Positions 34,419 through 44,306 are shown, numbered from the stretch's first letter. The stretch: 64,000 nucleotides of DNA from UBA4615 sp046046245 (GCA_046046245.1 JBJOKE010000010.1:6237-70236), one strand, 5' to 3'. Notes: generated by a model not told the origin, from the letters alone. Numbers and translations are program-made.

Positions 34419-35248
34419 GCCGCGACTCCGCCGGCGACGGCGAGCATCCGCTGTGCGGCCTCGGTCCCGGCGTTCTGGTTCTGTCCGGTGACCAGCCGGC
34501 CGTCGACGACCACGTGCTGGGCGAACACGTCGCGCACCGCGTGCGCACACTCGTAGAGGGCGCCGGCCGCCCGCAGTTCGCGCTCGGGGTGCATCGGCGT
34601 CGTCGCGATGCCGAGCTGCGCGACCTGCCGGTCGGTGACCGCCGTCAGCCGTCGGCCACGGACCAGCGGCGCGCCGTCGACGTCGGTGGCGCGCAGCAGC
34701 CCGAGCGGGCCGTGGCAGACGCCGCCGATCACGCGACCCGCGGCCCAGGCCGCGGACAGTCCGCGGCCGAGGGCCTCGGACGTGCCGAGGTCCCAGGCCG
34801 CGCCCCAGCCGCCCGCGAGGAACACGAGGTCGTAGCGGGCGAAGTCGACCTCGGCCACGGCGAGCGAGCGCTCGGCCTTCCCGCGCGCCTTCGGATCGGC
34901 GAGGAAGCGCCGATCCGAATCGGCGACGGTGAACCAGCGGAACGACTCGGGGTCGAACGGAATCGACCCGCCCTCGATGCTCGCGAGGTCCACCTCGAGC
35001 CCGCCGTCGACGAAGACCCAGTAGGGCGCGGTGAGCTCGGAGGCGAAGACGCCCGTCGGTCCGCGCTTCGGCCCGGGGCGCGCGTGGCTGGTGGCGACGA
35101 TCAGCGCGCGTCGACCCGGGAGCCGGTGGTGCGGGCCCGCGTAGCGGGGATGCAGGCCCGCGGCGCGCAGCGCGGCGGGCAGCCCCCAGCGCAGCCCGGC
35201 CGCGAGCGCTGCGGCGACGACAACGAACGAAGTCAGCACGGCAGGCAC
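34415..35248 (-). CDS. DJ-1/PfpI family protein with membrane anchor
   Basis: Class I glutamine-amidotransferase-like protein of the DJ-1/PfpI superfamily, about 277 residues. The nucleophile elbow is in VIGGVCHGPLGLL, and LVFLAGGWGAAWDL has the acidic/Gly loop region of Hsp31-type glyoxalases. Unlike the usual cytosolic members it begins with a hydrophobic segment (VLTSFVVVAAALAAGLRW), so it may be membrane-tethered or periplasmic. The start is uncertain: GTG at 35248 is proposed, and GTG at 35320 is in the same frame. It overlaps the second sulfatase by 4 bp. Its role there is unknown; detoxifying a reactive carbonyl is one possibility. Confidence 0.8.
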   Translation of the reverse strand: MPAVLTSFVVVAAALAAGLRWGLPAALRAAGLHPRYAGPHHRLPGRRALIVATSHARPGPKRGPTGVFASELTAPYWVFVDGGLEVDLASIEGGSIPFDPESFRWFTVADSDRRFLADPKARGKAERSLAVAEVDFARYDLVFLAGGWGAAWDLGTSEALGRGLSAAWAAGRVIGGVCHGPLGLLRATDVDGAPLVRGRRLTAVTDRQVAQLGIATTPMHPERELRAAGALYECAHAVRDVFAQHVVVDGRLVTGQNQNAGTEAAQRMLAVAGGVAA

Positions 35249-35422
35249 GGTGACGACGGGTCTCCGGGGCGGGGGCGGTCGGTCCGGGCGGCGCGGTGCT
35301 CGCCGACGTTCGCCGTACACCCGTGTATGGAAGCCGAACGGTAGTGCAGCGCTTCCGGGGGTGTCAACCTCGCGAACCGGGGCGAGGCCGGAGCGGCGCC
35401 CCGTCGCCCGCGCCGTCCCGGT

Positions 35423-38400
35423 TCAGCCGCAGGTGCCGATCCACCCGCAGGTGCCGCAGCGATCGCAGCCGTCGACCTTCGCGAGTGTGGGGTGGTGGCA
35501 CTCGGGGCAGACGCGGCCGGTGATCCGCGGCGCCTCGGGCCGCGCCCCGGGTCGTGCGCCGACCGCAGCCGTGGCGTCGGTCGCGTCGGTGCCGACGGCG
35601 GGCGCGAAGGCATGCATCGGCGCGAGCGGCTGACCGTCCGCGTCGAGGATGCCGAGCATCTGGTAGCGATGCAGCAGCAGCCGCGCGAGGTAGGCGATGG
35701 TGGACGGCCAGACCCGGCTGCGAGCCTCGCCGGGCACCGGCGCCCAGAAGTCGCCGCGCGGCTCGGCGAAATCGACGAGCTTCGCGAGCTTGCGTCCGAT
35801 CCATGCGGTATCGACGATCCGCATGTCGATCGACAGCAGCTTCGTCAGCCCGTCGAAGGCCCGCGGACAGGCGCCGGCGAGCCAGACCGAGTACGGCCGG
35901 CGCGTGCCGTCCGGCAGGGTCAGCTCCTTCACGATCATGTGGATGTCGTCACCGGTGGCCGGATTCGCGACATCGACCGACCATGACATCGTCCCGTCGG
36001 TGCCGGTCTTGGGCTCCTTGCGCGAGATCAGCGCGTCGAGCATCGGCGTGGCGGCCGGCGGCTCGGCGAACAGCCCGAGGGCCTCGCAGCGATGACGCAC
36101 GATCCGCGCGAGGCCGGCGACCAGCGAGGGCATCGATTCGACGCGCCCGGGCTCGAGCTCGATCCGGAAGCCGTCCTGTCCGGCCGTGGCGGCGAGGGAA
36201 TCGAGCTTCTTCGCGACCCAGGCCGGGTCGTCGCAGCGCAGGTCCATCGACAGGGTCTTGGCGATCGCGGCGAGCCCGCGCGGCTGCTCGTTGCCGGTGA
36301 CCCAGACCTCGAACGGCCGCGCACGGCCGCCCTGCTCGACGTGGCCGACCACCACCGCGAAGTCGCCGGCCGGATGCTCGACCAGCAGCGTCCACGACGG
36401 GTTGCCGCCGGGCAGCAGCGGCCGGTCGGGCCAGCGCAGCGAGGCGAGCGCCGGCGCCGGGATCTGCTTGAGGGCGATCCGCCGGTCGGCGTCGGACTGC
36501 TGCAGGTCGTCGGGGGCGAGCTTCGACGGCGCGAGCGGCGCGTCGACCGACAGCACCGACCCGGTGACGTCGTTCGGACGGTAGATCGTGATGCCCTTGA
36601 GGCCGAGCGTCCAGGCGTCGAGGTAGAGCGACGCGGTCTCGTCGCGCGGCGCGTCGGCGGGCACGTTGACGGTCTTGGAGATCGCGGCGTCGACGAACGG
36701 CGCGACCGCCGCCACCATCTTGAGGTGGGCCTGCGCGCTCATCTCGAGCGCGGACACGAAGGCCTCGGGCAGCTCGGCGGCGCCCGCGTCGAAGGCCGCG
36801 TCGAAGGCCGCGGGGTCGGGCTGGCGGGCGCGCCACAGACGGAACGCATGGTCGAACACGCGGAACGGCTGGCGGCTGCCGTCGGGCATCCGCTTCATCC
36901 GCGTGTAGGCCCACGAGAACGCGGGCTCGATGCCGTTCGACGCGTTGTCGGCGAAGGCGAGGGTGATCGTGCCGGTGGGCGCGATCGACAGGAGGTGCGA
37001 GTTGCGCACGCCGTGCCGGGCGATCTCGGCCTTCAGGTCGTCCGGCAGCGTGGACGCGAAGCGCGGCGCGGCGAGGTACTGCGCGGCGTCGAACAGCGGG
37101 AACGGCCCGTGGGCCCTCGCGAGCTCGACCGACGCGCGGTAGGCCTCGTGCGCCATGAAGCGTGCGATGCGCGAGGCCATCTCGCGGCCGGCCTCGCTGT
37201 CGTAGCGCAGGCCGAGCAGGATCAGCGCATCGCCCAGGCCGAGGAAGCCCAGGCCGATCCGTCGCTTCGCGCGGGCCTCGGCATCCTGCTGCGGCAGCGG
37301 CCACAGCGTGACGTCGAGCACGCGGTCGAGGATCTCGACGCCGGTGTGCACAAGGCGTCTCAGGTGGTGCCAGTCGATCGCGGCGTCGGGCTCGAACGCG
37401 CGGCGCACGACACGGGTGAGGTCGACGGAGCCGAGGTCGCAGCAGCCGTAGGGCGGCAGCGACTGCTCGCCGCAGTTGTGCACGTACAGGCCGCTGGCGT
37501 CGAACGCGTTCGGGCCGGGCACGGCGACGTCGAAGACCTCCTCCTCGCCGTCGGGCTCGACCGCGGCGACGCGCGCGACGAACGGCTCGGCGTCCGGCGT
37601 GCGCGGGTACGCGCCGAGCGCACCCTCGAGGCGGGCGCGCCGGTCGGCGTCCTCGAAGCCGATCCGCGCGGCGAAGCGCGCGAGGCTCGCACGGGCGACG
37701 ACGAGTTCGTGCCGCGCGCGCGTGGGATCCGGCGCGCGGTCACCGTGCTCGTCGGGCGGTACGCGGGTGCCGGCCGGGTGACGCTCCGGCGGGCACAGCG
37801 CGGACGCGATGCCGAGCCGGAGCAGCATCCGCTGGACCGCGCGCAGCGTGTCGGGCTCGGTCTGCGCGAGCCGGACGCCGACGCCCTGCTGCCGCGAGCC
37901 CTGAACGCTGCCGGCGGCGTCGAACAGGCCGCGCAGGACGCCGCACTGGAAGGCGGACGACGCCCGCTCGACCTCGGGGGTGACGCCCACGCGGTTGCGG
38001 ACGAGGCCGTAGGTCGCCGCCAGCGTGTCGAGCGCAGGCGAGGCGATCCGGAACCCGTTCCGATCCGGCAGCTCGGCCCAGCCGGCGCGGTCGGCGCGGT
38101 GCGACAGGCGCCGCAGCGCGGTCTCGGCGCGCCGCATGACCGCGGCGGCGGCGGCCGAGCACGACGGCGTGCCGTCGGCGAACCGGACGCGCCCGGGGGC
38201 CCGGACGCTCAGCGTGGCGCCGCGAGCGTCGAAGCAGCCGTCTCCGATCAGCAGGCCGAGCAGCCAGCCTTCGTCGGCATCGCCCGCGCCGCGCCAGCCG
38301 GCCGCCGTGCGATGGTCGTGCAGCCGGATGCGGTCGCCGGCCTTCAGCCGGCCGGCCTCGATCCAGGTCTCGCCGTCGCGGCCGACGACGCGGACGAGAT

Positions 38401-39469
38401 GGTTCGCGGTGAGGCGCAGCGCGTGGCCCTCGACCGTGGACAGGCGAAGGACCGGCCTGCGGCCGGTGGCGAAGAAGCCGCGCGCGTCACTCGACCAGGG
38501 CGCGCCGTCGACGAGCAGCATGCACGGCCGGCCGACGAGTTCGCCGACCTGCCGCGGCCCCTCGGCCGTCGCGACCCAGGTGTCGCCGGTGACGCACGGA
38601 TTCGTCGCCGCGATCGACTCGCAGTACGACAGGTTGTTGCGCGCGTTGATCGTGTCGATGAACAGCACGCCGGGCTCGGCGTAGTCGTAGGCCGAGCGCA
38701 TGATCGCGTCCCACAGCGCGCGGGCGCGCACGCGGCGGTAGACCCACTTTCCGTCGGCGCGCCGGCAGGCGCCCTCGACCGCGTCGGACGGTTCGGCGTC
38801 GTGGACCAGTTCGAACTCGGCGTCCTGCTCGACGGCGTGCATCAGCGCATCGGTGACGCCGACGCTGACGTTGAACTGCGTGAGCTCGCCCGGCGTGCGC
38901 TTGGCCGCGACGAACGCCTCCACGTCGGGATGGTCGCAGCGCAGCACGCCCATCTGCGCGCCACGGCGCGCGCCGGCACTCTCGACGGTCTTGCACATGG
39001 CGTCGAACACGCGCATGTAGCTGACCGGACCGGAGGCGCGCGACATCGTGCCGCGGACCAGCGCGCCCGCCGGGCGGATGGGAGAGAAGTCGTAGCCGAC
39101 GCCGCCGCCGCGCCGCATCGTCTCGGCCGCCTGCTCGAGCGCGCGCATGATGCCGGGCGTGCCGTCGTGCTCGCCGGCCATGTGGTCGCCCACCGGCTGC
39201 ACGAAGCAGTTGATCAGCGTGGCCTGGATGCCGGTGCCGGCTGCCGAGGCGATCCGGCCGCCGGGCACGAAGCCGTCGCGCATCGCGTCGGCGAAGCGGC
39301 GGGCCTGGTCCCCGTCGCGGGCGAGCGCGCGGGCGGTGCGTTCGAGCACCTCGGCCGCGCTGCGCTCGCCGCCCTTCGCGTACTTCTCGAGCAGCACCTC
39401 GGTGGAGACGTCCTGCGGCGGCAGCGGCTCGGGTTCCGGGGGCAGGGCGGGGTGGGGATCGCGTTTCAT
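35423..39469 (-). CDS. nrdJ: adenosylcobalamin-dependent ribonucleotide reductase with intein
   Basis: Class II ribonucleoside reductase precursor of 1348 residues, 974 after removal of a 374-residue intein (292-665). The reductase domain has the redox Cys in [10 protein letters not shown] (Cys88) and the radical site NPC-GEQ, in which the first residue after the intein (Cys666) is the catalytic thiyl cysteine and Glu668 its partner. The C-terminal part has two related TSCPD-type modules (about 1025-1145 and 1165-1290) and a cysteine-rich tail, CPECHHP to CGWIGTCG, which probably re-reduces the active site or binds zinc. I use the ATG at 39469 because GAGAAGGA precedes it. It makes deoxynucleotides without oxygen. 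Confidence 0.93.
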   Translation of the reverse strand: MKRDPHPALPPEPEPLPPQDVSTEVLLEKYAKGGERSAAEVLERTARALARDGDQARRFADAMRDGFVPGGRIASAAGTGIQATLINCFVQPVGDHMAGEHDGTPGIMRALEQAAETMRRGGGVGYDFSPIRPAGALVRGTMSRASGPVSYMRVFDAMCKTVESAGARRGAQMGVLRCDHPDVEAFVAAKRTPGELTQFNVSVGVTDALMHAVEQDAEFELVHDAEPSDAVEGACRRADGKWVYRRVRARALWDAIMRSAYDYAEPGVLFIDTINARNNLSYCESIAATNPCVTGDTWVATAEGPRQVGELVGRPCMLLVDGAPWSSDARGFFATGRRPVLRLSTVEGHALRLTANHLVRVVGRDGETWIEAGRLKAGDRIRLHDHRTAAGWRGAGDADEGWLLGLLIGDGCFDARGATLSVRAPGRVRFADGTPSCSAAAAAVMRRAETALRRLSHRADRAGWAELPDRNGFRIASPALDTLAATYGLVRNRVGVTPEVERASSAFQCGVLRGLFDAAGSVQGSRQQGVGVRLAQTEPDTLRAVQRMLLRLGIASALCPPERHPAGTRVPPDEHGDRAPDPTRARHELVVARASLARFAARIGFEDADRRARLEGALGAYPRTPDAEPFVARVAAVEPDGEEEVFDVAVPGPNAFDASGLYVHNCGEQSLPPYGCCDLGSVDLTRVVRRAFEPDAAIDWHHLRRLVHTGVEILDRVLDVTLWPLPQQDAEARAKRRIGLGFLGLGDALILLGLRYDSEAGREMASRIARFMAHEAYRASVELARAHGPFPLFDAAQYLAAPRFASTLPDDLKAEIARHGVRNSHLLSIAPTGTITLAFADNASNGIEPAFSWAYTRMKRMPDGSRQPFRVFDHAFRLWRARQPDPAAFDAAFDAGAAELPEAFVSALEMSAQAHLKMVAAVAPFVDAAISKTVNVPADAPRDETASLYLDAWTLGLKGITIYRPNDVTGSVLSVDAPLAPSKLAPDDLQQSDADRRIALKQIPAPALASLRWPDRPLLPGGNPSWTLLVEHPAGDFAVVVGHVEQGGRARPFEVWVTGNEQPRGLAAIAKTLSMDLRCDDPAWVAKKLDSLAATAGQDGFRIELEPGRVESMPSLVAGLARIVRHRCEALGLFAEPPAATPMLDALISRKEPKTGTDGTMSWSVDVANPATGDDIHMIVKELTLPDGTRRPYSVWLAGACPRAFDGLTKLLSIDMRIVDTAWIGRKLAKLVDFAEPRGDFWAPVPGEARSRVWPSTIAYLARLLLHRYQMLGILDADGQPLAPMHAFAPAVGTDATDATAAVGARPGARPEAPRITGRVCPECHHPTLAKVDGCDRCGTCGWIGTCG
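37475..38596 (-). other. intein with degenerate LAGLIDADG endonuclease inside nrdJ
   Basis: In-frame 374-residue insertion. It starts with Cys in [13 protein letters not shown] (block A), has TANH in [11 protein letters not shown] (block B), and ends with GLYVHN (block G) before Cys+1 of the C-extein. All residues needed for standard splicing are therefore present. The first dodecapeptide is [11 protein letters not shown] with its acidic residue; the second is [11 protein letters not shown], where Ala replaces the expected Asp, so the homing endonuclease is probably inactive. GC content matches the host gene, which suggests long residence. Confidence 0.93.
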
Positions 39470-39641
39470 CGGCTTGTCCTTCTCTCGGATCATCGTACGC
39501 CGACGGTGGCTCGCCACGTGCGCCACCCGACGGCGCACCGAGGCCGATCGGACCGGCCGATGGCGGCCGTCGCGACAGTCGGTCGTCGTTCCGGACGCCG
39601 CGCGGTCCGCCCCCGGGTCGCGACCCTCCGCGGACCGGGGC

Positions 39642-39647
39642 TATGAT
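39642..39647 (+). promoter_or_regulatory. -10-like element just before dsbB
   Basis: TATGAT (5 of 6) lies exactly 6 bases before the dsbB ATG and no Shine-Dalgarno is present, consistent with a leaderless transcript. No good -35 is seen. Confidence 0.4.
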
Positions 39648-39653
39648 CGCGGC

Positions 39654-40193
39654 ATGGCCTTCTCCTCCTCCGCCATCGGCGCCCGCGGTGCGACCGCGGC
39701 GCCCCGCATCGTCCCGCTGCTGGCCGCGATCGGGCTCGGCAGCCTCGCGGCCCTCGGCGTCGCGCTCGTCGCCCAGCACGCCTTCGACATCCAGCCCTGC
39801 CCGTGGTGCGTGATCCAGCGGATCGTGCTGATCGGCGTCGCGGTCGCGGCACTGCTCGGTGCTGCCGTCGCGCGCGTCGCGCCGCGGCCGGCGGGCGCCG
39901 TCGCGGCCGTCGTGCTGCTCGCGCTCGCGGCCTGCGGTGCCACCGCGGCCTGGTACCAGCACACCGTCGCGGCCAAGCAGTTCAGCTGCTCGTTCACCTG
40001 GGCCGACCGTACGCTGATGGCCTGGCAGCTCGACGGGTGGCTGCCGTCGGTCTTCCGGGTCGGCGCGACCTGCGCCGATGCCGCCAAGGCCACGCTGCTC
40101 GGCCTGCCGTTCGAGGTCTGGGGCGGCGGCTGGTTCACGCTGGTCGCGCTCGGCGCGGCCACCGTGCTGGCCGCGGCGCTGCGCCGGCGCTGA
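39654..40193 (+). CDS. dsbB: disulfide bond formation protein DsbB
   Basis: Inner-membrane quinone reductase that reoxidises DsbA. The 179-residue protein has four predicted helices, the first redox pair CPWC (Cys49, Cys52) right after helix 1, and the second pair Cys112 (KQFSCSF) and Cys140 (GATCADA) in the second periplasmic loop. That is the full DsbB set. The ATG at 39654 is chosen because it gives the normal N-terminus. It is divergent from nrdJ and convergent with oxyR; no dsbA is in the window. Confidence 0.92.
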   Translation: MAFSSSAIGARGATAAPRIVPLLAAIGLGSLAALGVALVAQHAFDIQPCPWCVIQRIVLIGVAVAALLGAAVARVAPRPAGAVAAVVLLALAACGATAAWYQHTVAAKQFSCSFTWADRTLMAWQLDGWLPSVFRVGATCADAAKATLLGLPFEVWGGGWFTLVALGAATVLAAALRRR

Positions 40194-40271
40194 GCCGATC
40201 CGGCCAGACGCCCGCCGCGCCGCCGCGGGTCGGCCGTCCGAGCCCGGCCCCCCCGAGTCCGCCGGAGCCCC

Positions 40272-41204
40272 TCAGGCGTCTGCCCGCGATCGCCGCCGCC
40301 TCGGCTCGCGCACCATCGTCCGCGCGATCGTCGCGAGCGCATCGAGCTCGGCCGTGCGTGCCGTGCTCGCGCGCGCCACGAGCGCGATCCCGCGGCGGGG
40401 CGCCGGCGCGCCCATCGGTCGGGCCACGACCGAGGTGCCCACCAGCAGGCCGGCGCGCACCGCCATCTCGGGCAGCAGGGCGATGCCCAGGCCTTCCTCG
40501 ACCATCTGCACCAGCGTCGTCACGCTGCTCGCCTCGATCCCGGTCAGGTTCGCGCGCTCCGCGAGCCCGCAGCCCTCAAGCGTGTGGCTGCGCAGGCAAT
40601 GCCCCTCCTCGAGCAGCAGCAGCCGATCGGCATCGAGCGACGCGACCGAGGGCCGCGCCGGCCGCGCGGCCGGGTCGCCCTCGGCGGCGATCAGCCACAG
40701 CTCGTCGTCGAACAGTTCGCGCACCAGCAGTCCCGAGGTGTCGAAGGGCAGCGCGATCAGCGCGAAGTCGAGCGAGCCGTCGCGGACCTGCGCGAGCGAA
40801 CGCGCGGTGGTGTCCTCGCGCAGCGCGATCCGCAGCTTCGGGTGCCGTTCCCGGGTCGTCCGGACCAGCGTCGGGAGCATGAACGGCGCGATCGTGGGAA
40901 TCGCGCCGAGCCGCAGCAGGCCGGTCATCGGCTCGGCCGCGCTGGTGGCGTGCGCGACCAGGTCGCCGGCCATCGACAGCAGCACCCGCGCGCGGCCGAC
41001 CACCTCCTCGCCGATCGGCGTCATGCGGACGTGCTGGCGGTCGCGCTCGACGAGCTGCGCGCCCAGCTGCCGCTCGAGCTCCTGGATGCCGCCCGACAGC
41101 GTCGACTGCGTGACGAACGAGGCTTCCGCGGCCTGGGTGAAGCTCAGCTTCTCGGACAGCTTGACCAGGTAGGAGAGCTGGCGCAGCGAGGGCAGGGTTC
41201 TCAT
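40272..41204 (-). CDS. oxyR: hydrogen peroxide-inducible regulator OxyR
   Basis: LysR-type regulator of 310 residues. The N-terminal helix-turn-helix includes SFTQAAEASFVTQSTLSGGI. The regulatory domain contains the OxyR redox pair, Cys203 in EEGHCLRSHTLEGC and Cys212, which form the peroxide-sensing disulfide; position and spacing match E. coli Cys199/Cys208. GGAGG precedes the ATG. It is divergent from ahpC over 133 bp, so it very probably activates ahpC and ahpF. Confidence 0.95.
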   Translation of the reverse strand: MRTLPSLRQLSYLVKLSEKLSFTQAAEASFVTQSTLSGGIQELERQLGAQLVERDRQHVRMTPIGEEVVGRARVLLSMAGDLVAHATSAAEPMTGLLRLGAIPTIAPFMLPTLVRTTRERHPKLRIALREDTTARSLAQVRDGSLDFALIALPFDTSGLLVRELFDDELWLIAAEGDPAARPARPSVASLDADRLLLLEEGHCLRSHTLEGCGLAERANLTGIEASSVTTLVQMVEEGLGIALLPEMAVRAGLLVGTSVVARPMGAPAPRRGIALVARASTARTAELDALATIARTMVREPRRRRSRADA

Positions 41205-41337
41205 CGGATCCTCCGATCAGGGTCATCGATATTATCCGTTTGATCGATTCATCCGCAAAGCCCAGAATGCGACCTGCAGTGCACGCTTCTCGCTGAAGCC
41301 TCCCTTTCTCTCCACTTCGACAACACAGGAGTCGCAG
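41205..41337. promoter_or_regulatory. oxyR/ahpC divergent control region
   Basis: This 133-bp region is clearly richer in A+T than its surroundings. It contains two ATCGAT hexamers (41225-41230 and 41243-41248) spaced 18 bp apart, close to two helical turns, in a segment TATTATCCGTTTGATCGATT that could hold the tetrameric OxyR site. AGGAG lies 8 bases before ahpC and GGAGG before oxyR. The exact -35 and -10 elements are not clear. Confidence 0.5.
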
Positions 41338-41901
41338 ATGTCCCTGATCAACACCCAGGTCCAGCCGTTCAAGACCACCGCCTTCCACAACGGCAAGTTC
41401 GTCGATGTCAGCGATGCGACCCTGAAGGGCAAGTGGTCGGTCCTGATCTTCATGCCGGCCGCCTTCACCTTCAACTGCCCGACCGAGGTCGAGGACGCCG
41501 CCGACAACTACGCCGAGTTCCAGAAGCTCGGTGCCGAGGTCTACATCGTCACGACCGACACCCACTTCTCGCACAAGGTCTGGCACGAGACCTCGCCGGC
41601 CGTCGGCAAGGCGAAGTTCCCGCTGGTCGGCGACCCGACCCACACGCTCACCAACGCCTTCGGCGTGCACATCCCGGAAGAAGGCCTCGCGCTGCGCGGC
41701 ACCTTCATCGTCAACCCCGACGGCGTGATCAAGACCCTCGAGATCCACGACAACGCGATCGCCCGCGACGTGAAGGAAACCCTGCGCAAGCTGAAGGCCG
41801 CCCAGTTCGTCGCGAAGAACCCCGGCCAGGTCTGCCCGGCCAAGTGGAACGAGGGCGCGGCGACCCTGACCCCGTCGCTCGAGCTGGTCGGCAAGATCTG
41901 A
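41338..41901 (+). CDS. ahpC: alkyl hydroperoxide reductase subunit C
   Basis: Typical 2-Cys peroxiredoxin of 187 residues, the same length as the E. coli protein. Peroxidatic Cys47 is in AAFTFNCPTEVED and resolving Cys166 in NPGQVCPAKW. It reduces hydrogen peroxide and organic hydroperoxides, with electrons from AhpF. The codon choice is strongly biased to C-ending codons, as expected of a highly expressed gene. It is followed by ahpF after 195 bp and divergent from oxyR. Confidence 0.97.
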   Translation: MSLINTQVQPFKTTAFHNGKFVDVSDATLKGKWSVLIFMPAAFTFNCPTEVEDAADNYAEFQKLGAEVYIVTTDTHFSHKVWHETSPAVGKAKFPLVGDPTHTLTNAFGVHIPEEGLALRGTFIVNPDGVIKTLEIHDNAIARDVKETLRKLKAAQFVAKNPGQVCPAKWNEGAATLTPSLELVGKI

Positions 41902-41922
41902 TCGGAACCCGAGCCGGAACGT

Positions 41923-41946
41923 GACCGGCCGGCGCCCCCGCCGGTC
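41923..41946 (+). terminator. attenuating hairpin between ahpC and ahpF
   Basis: GACCGGC (41923-41929) pairs with GCCGGTC (41940-41946) over a 10-base loop. Without a U-run it is unlikely to stop all transcription, but it could lower ahpF relative to ahpC or protect the ahpC mRNA end. Confidence 0.4.
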
Positions 41947-42096
41947 GCATGTACAGGGCAGTACCGCTGCCCGATCGGGGGCCCCGCCGGGGCGCCCGAT
42001 CCCACAGCGGCATTGCGCACGACGCAACGACGCACCCCCGACGGACCGGCCACCGCCGATCCGGCCCGACATCGAACGCACGCAAGGGACGACGCC

Positions 42097-43689
42097 ATGA
42101 TCGACGACTCGCTGAAGACGCAACTGAAGGCCTACCTCGAGCGGCTGCGCCGCCCGGTCGAGATCGTGGCCGCGCTGGACGACGGCGAGTCGTCGGCGCA
42201 GATGCGCGCGCTGATCGAGGACATCGTGCCGCTGCACCCGATGCTGTCGTTCGTCGAGCGTCGTGATGCCGGCGACCGCGTCCCCTCGTTCTCGCTCGGC
42301 CAGCCGGGCGAACCGGGCCGCGTGCGCTTCGCCGGGCTGCCGCTCGGCCATGAGTTCACCTCGCTCGTGCTCGCGCTGCTGCAGGTCGGCGGCCACCCGC
42401 CGAAGGTCGAGGACGACGTGCTCGAGCAGGCCCGGTCGCTCGAGGGTGAGCTGGTCTTCGAGACCTTCGTCTCGCTGTCGTGCCACAACTGCCCCGACGT
42501 GGTCCAGGCGCTGAACCTGCTCGCCGTCGTGAACCCGAACATCCGCCACACGATGGTCGACGGGGCGCTGTTCCAGGACGAGGTGACCGCCCGCGAGATC
42601 ATGTCCGTGCCGGCCACCTTCCTGAACGGCGAACCCTTCGTCTCGGGCCGGATCACGATCGAGGAGATCCTCGCGAAGCTCGACTCCAACGCGTCGGCCC
42701 GCGCCGCCGCGAAGCTGGCGGCGAAGGACGTGTTCGACGTGCTGATCGTGGGCGGCGGCCCCGCCGGCGCGGCCGCCGCGATCTATGCGGCCCGCAAGGG
42801 CATCCGCACCGGCGTCGTCGCCGAGCGCTTCGGCGGCCAGGTCCTCGACACCATGGCGATCGAGAACTTCATCTCGGTCAAGGAGACCGATGGACCGAAG
42901 CTCGCGGTGGCGCTCGAGCAGCACGTGAAGCAGTACGAGGTCGACGTGATGAACCTGCAGCGCGCGCAGGCGCTGGTGCCGGCCGCCGCGGCGGGCGAAC
43001 CGATCGAGGTGAAGCTCGAGAGCGGCGCGTCGCTGAAGGCGAAGTCCGTGATCCTCGCGACCGGCGCGCGCTGGCGCAACCTGAACGTGCCCGGCGAGGC
43101 CGAGTACCGGAACAGGGGCGTGGCCTACTGCCCGCACTGCGACGGCCCGCTGTTCAAGGGCAAGCGTGTCGCGGTGATCGGTGGCGGCAACTCGGGCGTC
43201 GAGGCGGCGATCGACCTCGCGGGCATCGTCGAGCACGTGACGCTGCTCGAGTTCGCACCCGCGCTGCGTGCCGACGCGGTGCTGCAGCGCAAGCTGCACA
43301 GCCTGCCGAACGTCACGGTGCTGACGAACGCGCAGACCACCGAGGTGGTCGGCGACGGCTCGCGGGTGACCGCGCTGCGCTGGACGGAGCGTTCGAGCGG
43401 CACGTCGCACGAGGTCGCGCTCGCCGGCGTGTTCGTTCAGATCGGCCTGCTGCCCAACACCGACTGGCTGAAGGGCACGGTCGCGCTGTCCAAGCACGGC
43501 GAGATCGAGATCGATCCGCGCGGCGCGACCTCGGTGCCGGGCGTGTTCGCCGCCGGCGATGCGACGACGGTGCCGTACAAGCAGATCGTCATCGCGATGG
43601 GCGAGGGCTCGAAGGCCGCGCTCGGCGCGTTCGACCACCTGATCCGGACTTCGGCCCCGGTCGAGGCGCCGGTCGCGCTGGCCGCCTGA
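42097..43689 (+). CDS. ahpF: alkyl hydroperoxide reductase subunit F
   Basis: FAD- and NAD(P)H-dependent disulfide reductase that reduces AhpC. The 530 residues comprise tandem N-terminal thioredoxin-like folds with redox pair CHNC (Cys129, Cys132), the FAD-binding [17 protein letters not shown] (about 219-235), the NADH domain with [15 protein letters not shown], and the second redox pair CPHC (Cys345, Cys348). The ATG at 42097 has AAGGGA upstream; an earlier in-frame ATG lies in the intergenic region. It shares the OxyR-controlled locus with ahpC. Confidence 0.96.
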   Translation: MIDDSLKTQLKAYLERLRRPVEIVAALDDGESSAQMRALIEDIVPLHPMLSFVERRDAGDRVPSFSLGQPGEPGRVRFAGLPLGHEFTSLVLALLQVGGHPPKVEDDVLEQARSLEGELVFETFVSLSCHNCPDVVQALNLLAVVNPNIRHTMVDGALFQDEVTAREIMSVPATFLNGEPFVSGRITIEEILAKLDSNASARAAAKLAAKDVFDVLIVGGGPAGAAAAIYAARKGIRTGVVAERFGGQVLDTMAIENFISVKETDGPKLAVALEQHVKQYEVDVMNLQRAQALVPAAAAGEPIEVKLESGASLKAKSVILATGARWRNLNVPGEAEYRNRGVAYCPHCDGPLFKGKRVAVIGGGNSGVEAAIDLAGIVEHVTLLEFAPALRADAVLQRKLHSLPNVTVLTNAQTTEVVGDGSRVTALRWTERSSGTSHEVALAGVFVQIGLLPNTDWLKGTVALSKHGEIEIDPRGATSVPGVFAAGDATTVPYKQIVIAMGEGSKAALGAFDHLIRTSAPVEAPVALAA

Positions 43690-43695
43690 CGGCGA

Positions 43696-43719
43696 CGCGG
43701 CCCCGTGCGCGGGGCCGCG
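43696..43719 (+). terminator. terminator-like hairpin after ahpF
   Basis: CGCGGCCCCG (43696-43705) pairs perfectly with CGGGGCCGCG (43710-43719) around TGCG. It lies just after the ahpF stop, without a U-run. Confidence 0.5.
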
Positions 43720-43799
43720 CCGGAGCGTGTCGGGGCCGACGGGCGGGCGCCCCGGAGCCCGGTCCGTCCGCCCGCCGCCTCCATCGTCCGGAGTCACCG

Positions 43800-44306
43800 A
43801 TGGTCCCGAATCGCCCATCCCCGTCGATCACGATCCGGCCCGCCCGCGCGCGGCGGCGGGCGCTGGAGGCCGTCGTCGCCGGACTGGCGTTCGCGGCGGG
43901 CGCCGCGGCCCGCGCGGCCGCGCCGACGCGAATCGAGGTGTGGAAGGACCCGAACTGCGGCTGCTGCCGGGACTGGATCGCCCACCTCGAGCGCGAAGGT
44001 TTCGCGGCGACCGCACACGACATCGGCAACACGGCCGCGCGCAAGCGCCTCGGCATGCCTGCGAAGCTCGGCTCCTGCCATACCGCGACGGTGGCCGGGT
44101 ACGTGATCGAGGGCCACGTGCCGGCCGAGGAAATCCGTCGACTGCTCGCCGAGCGTCCCGCCGACGTGCTCGGACTCGCGGTGCCCGGCATGCCCGTGGG
44201 CTCGCCGGGCATGGACGGCGCGATCTACGCGGGTCGCCGCGATCCCTACGACGTGCTGCGCGTCGCGAAGGACGGCTCGACCCGTGTCTGGCGCGCGGTG
44301 CGCTGA
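43800..44306 (+). CDS. DUF411 metal-binding protein
   Basis: Periplasmic DUF411 protein of 168 residues. A signal peptide follows a basic N-terminus (cut near AARA|AAPT), then the family's motif VWKDPNCGCCRDWIAHLE, a thioredoxin-like CxCC, and the conserved GSCHTATVAGYVIEGHVP and GMPVGSPGM. DUF411 proteins are linked to copper or other metal handling. GGAG lies upstream of the ATG. It stands 110 bp after ahpF and far from the copper cluster at 52-55 kb, so an oxidative-stress link by position is possible but unproven. Confidence 0.85.
   Translation: MVPNRPSPSITIRPARARRRALEAVVAGLAFAAGAAARAAAPTRIEVWKDPNCGCCRDWIAHLEREGFAATAHDIGNTAARKRLGMPAKLGSCHTATVAGYVIEGHVPAEEIRRLLAERPADVLGLAVPGMPVGSPGMDGAIYAGRRDPYDVLRVAKDGSTRVWRAVR

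Noticed and set aside
34415..34460. A frameshift at the DJ-1/sulfatase junction
   Set aside because: The GTGA overlap matches the other 4-bp overlaps in this genome, and both proteins are full length from it.
39470..39653. A cobalamin riboswitch before the adenosylcobalamin-dependent reductase
   Set aside because: I looked for the B12-box GCCACTG-type sequence and the conserved core on the minus strand in this 184-bp space and found neither. A covariance search would be decisive.
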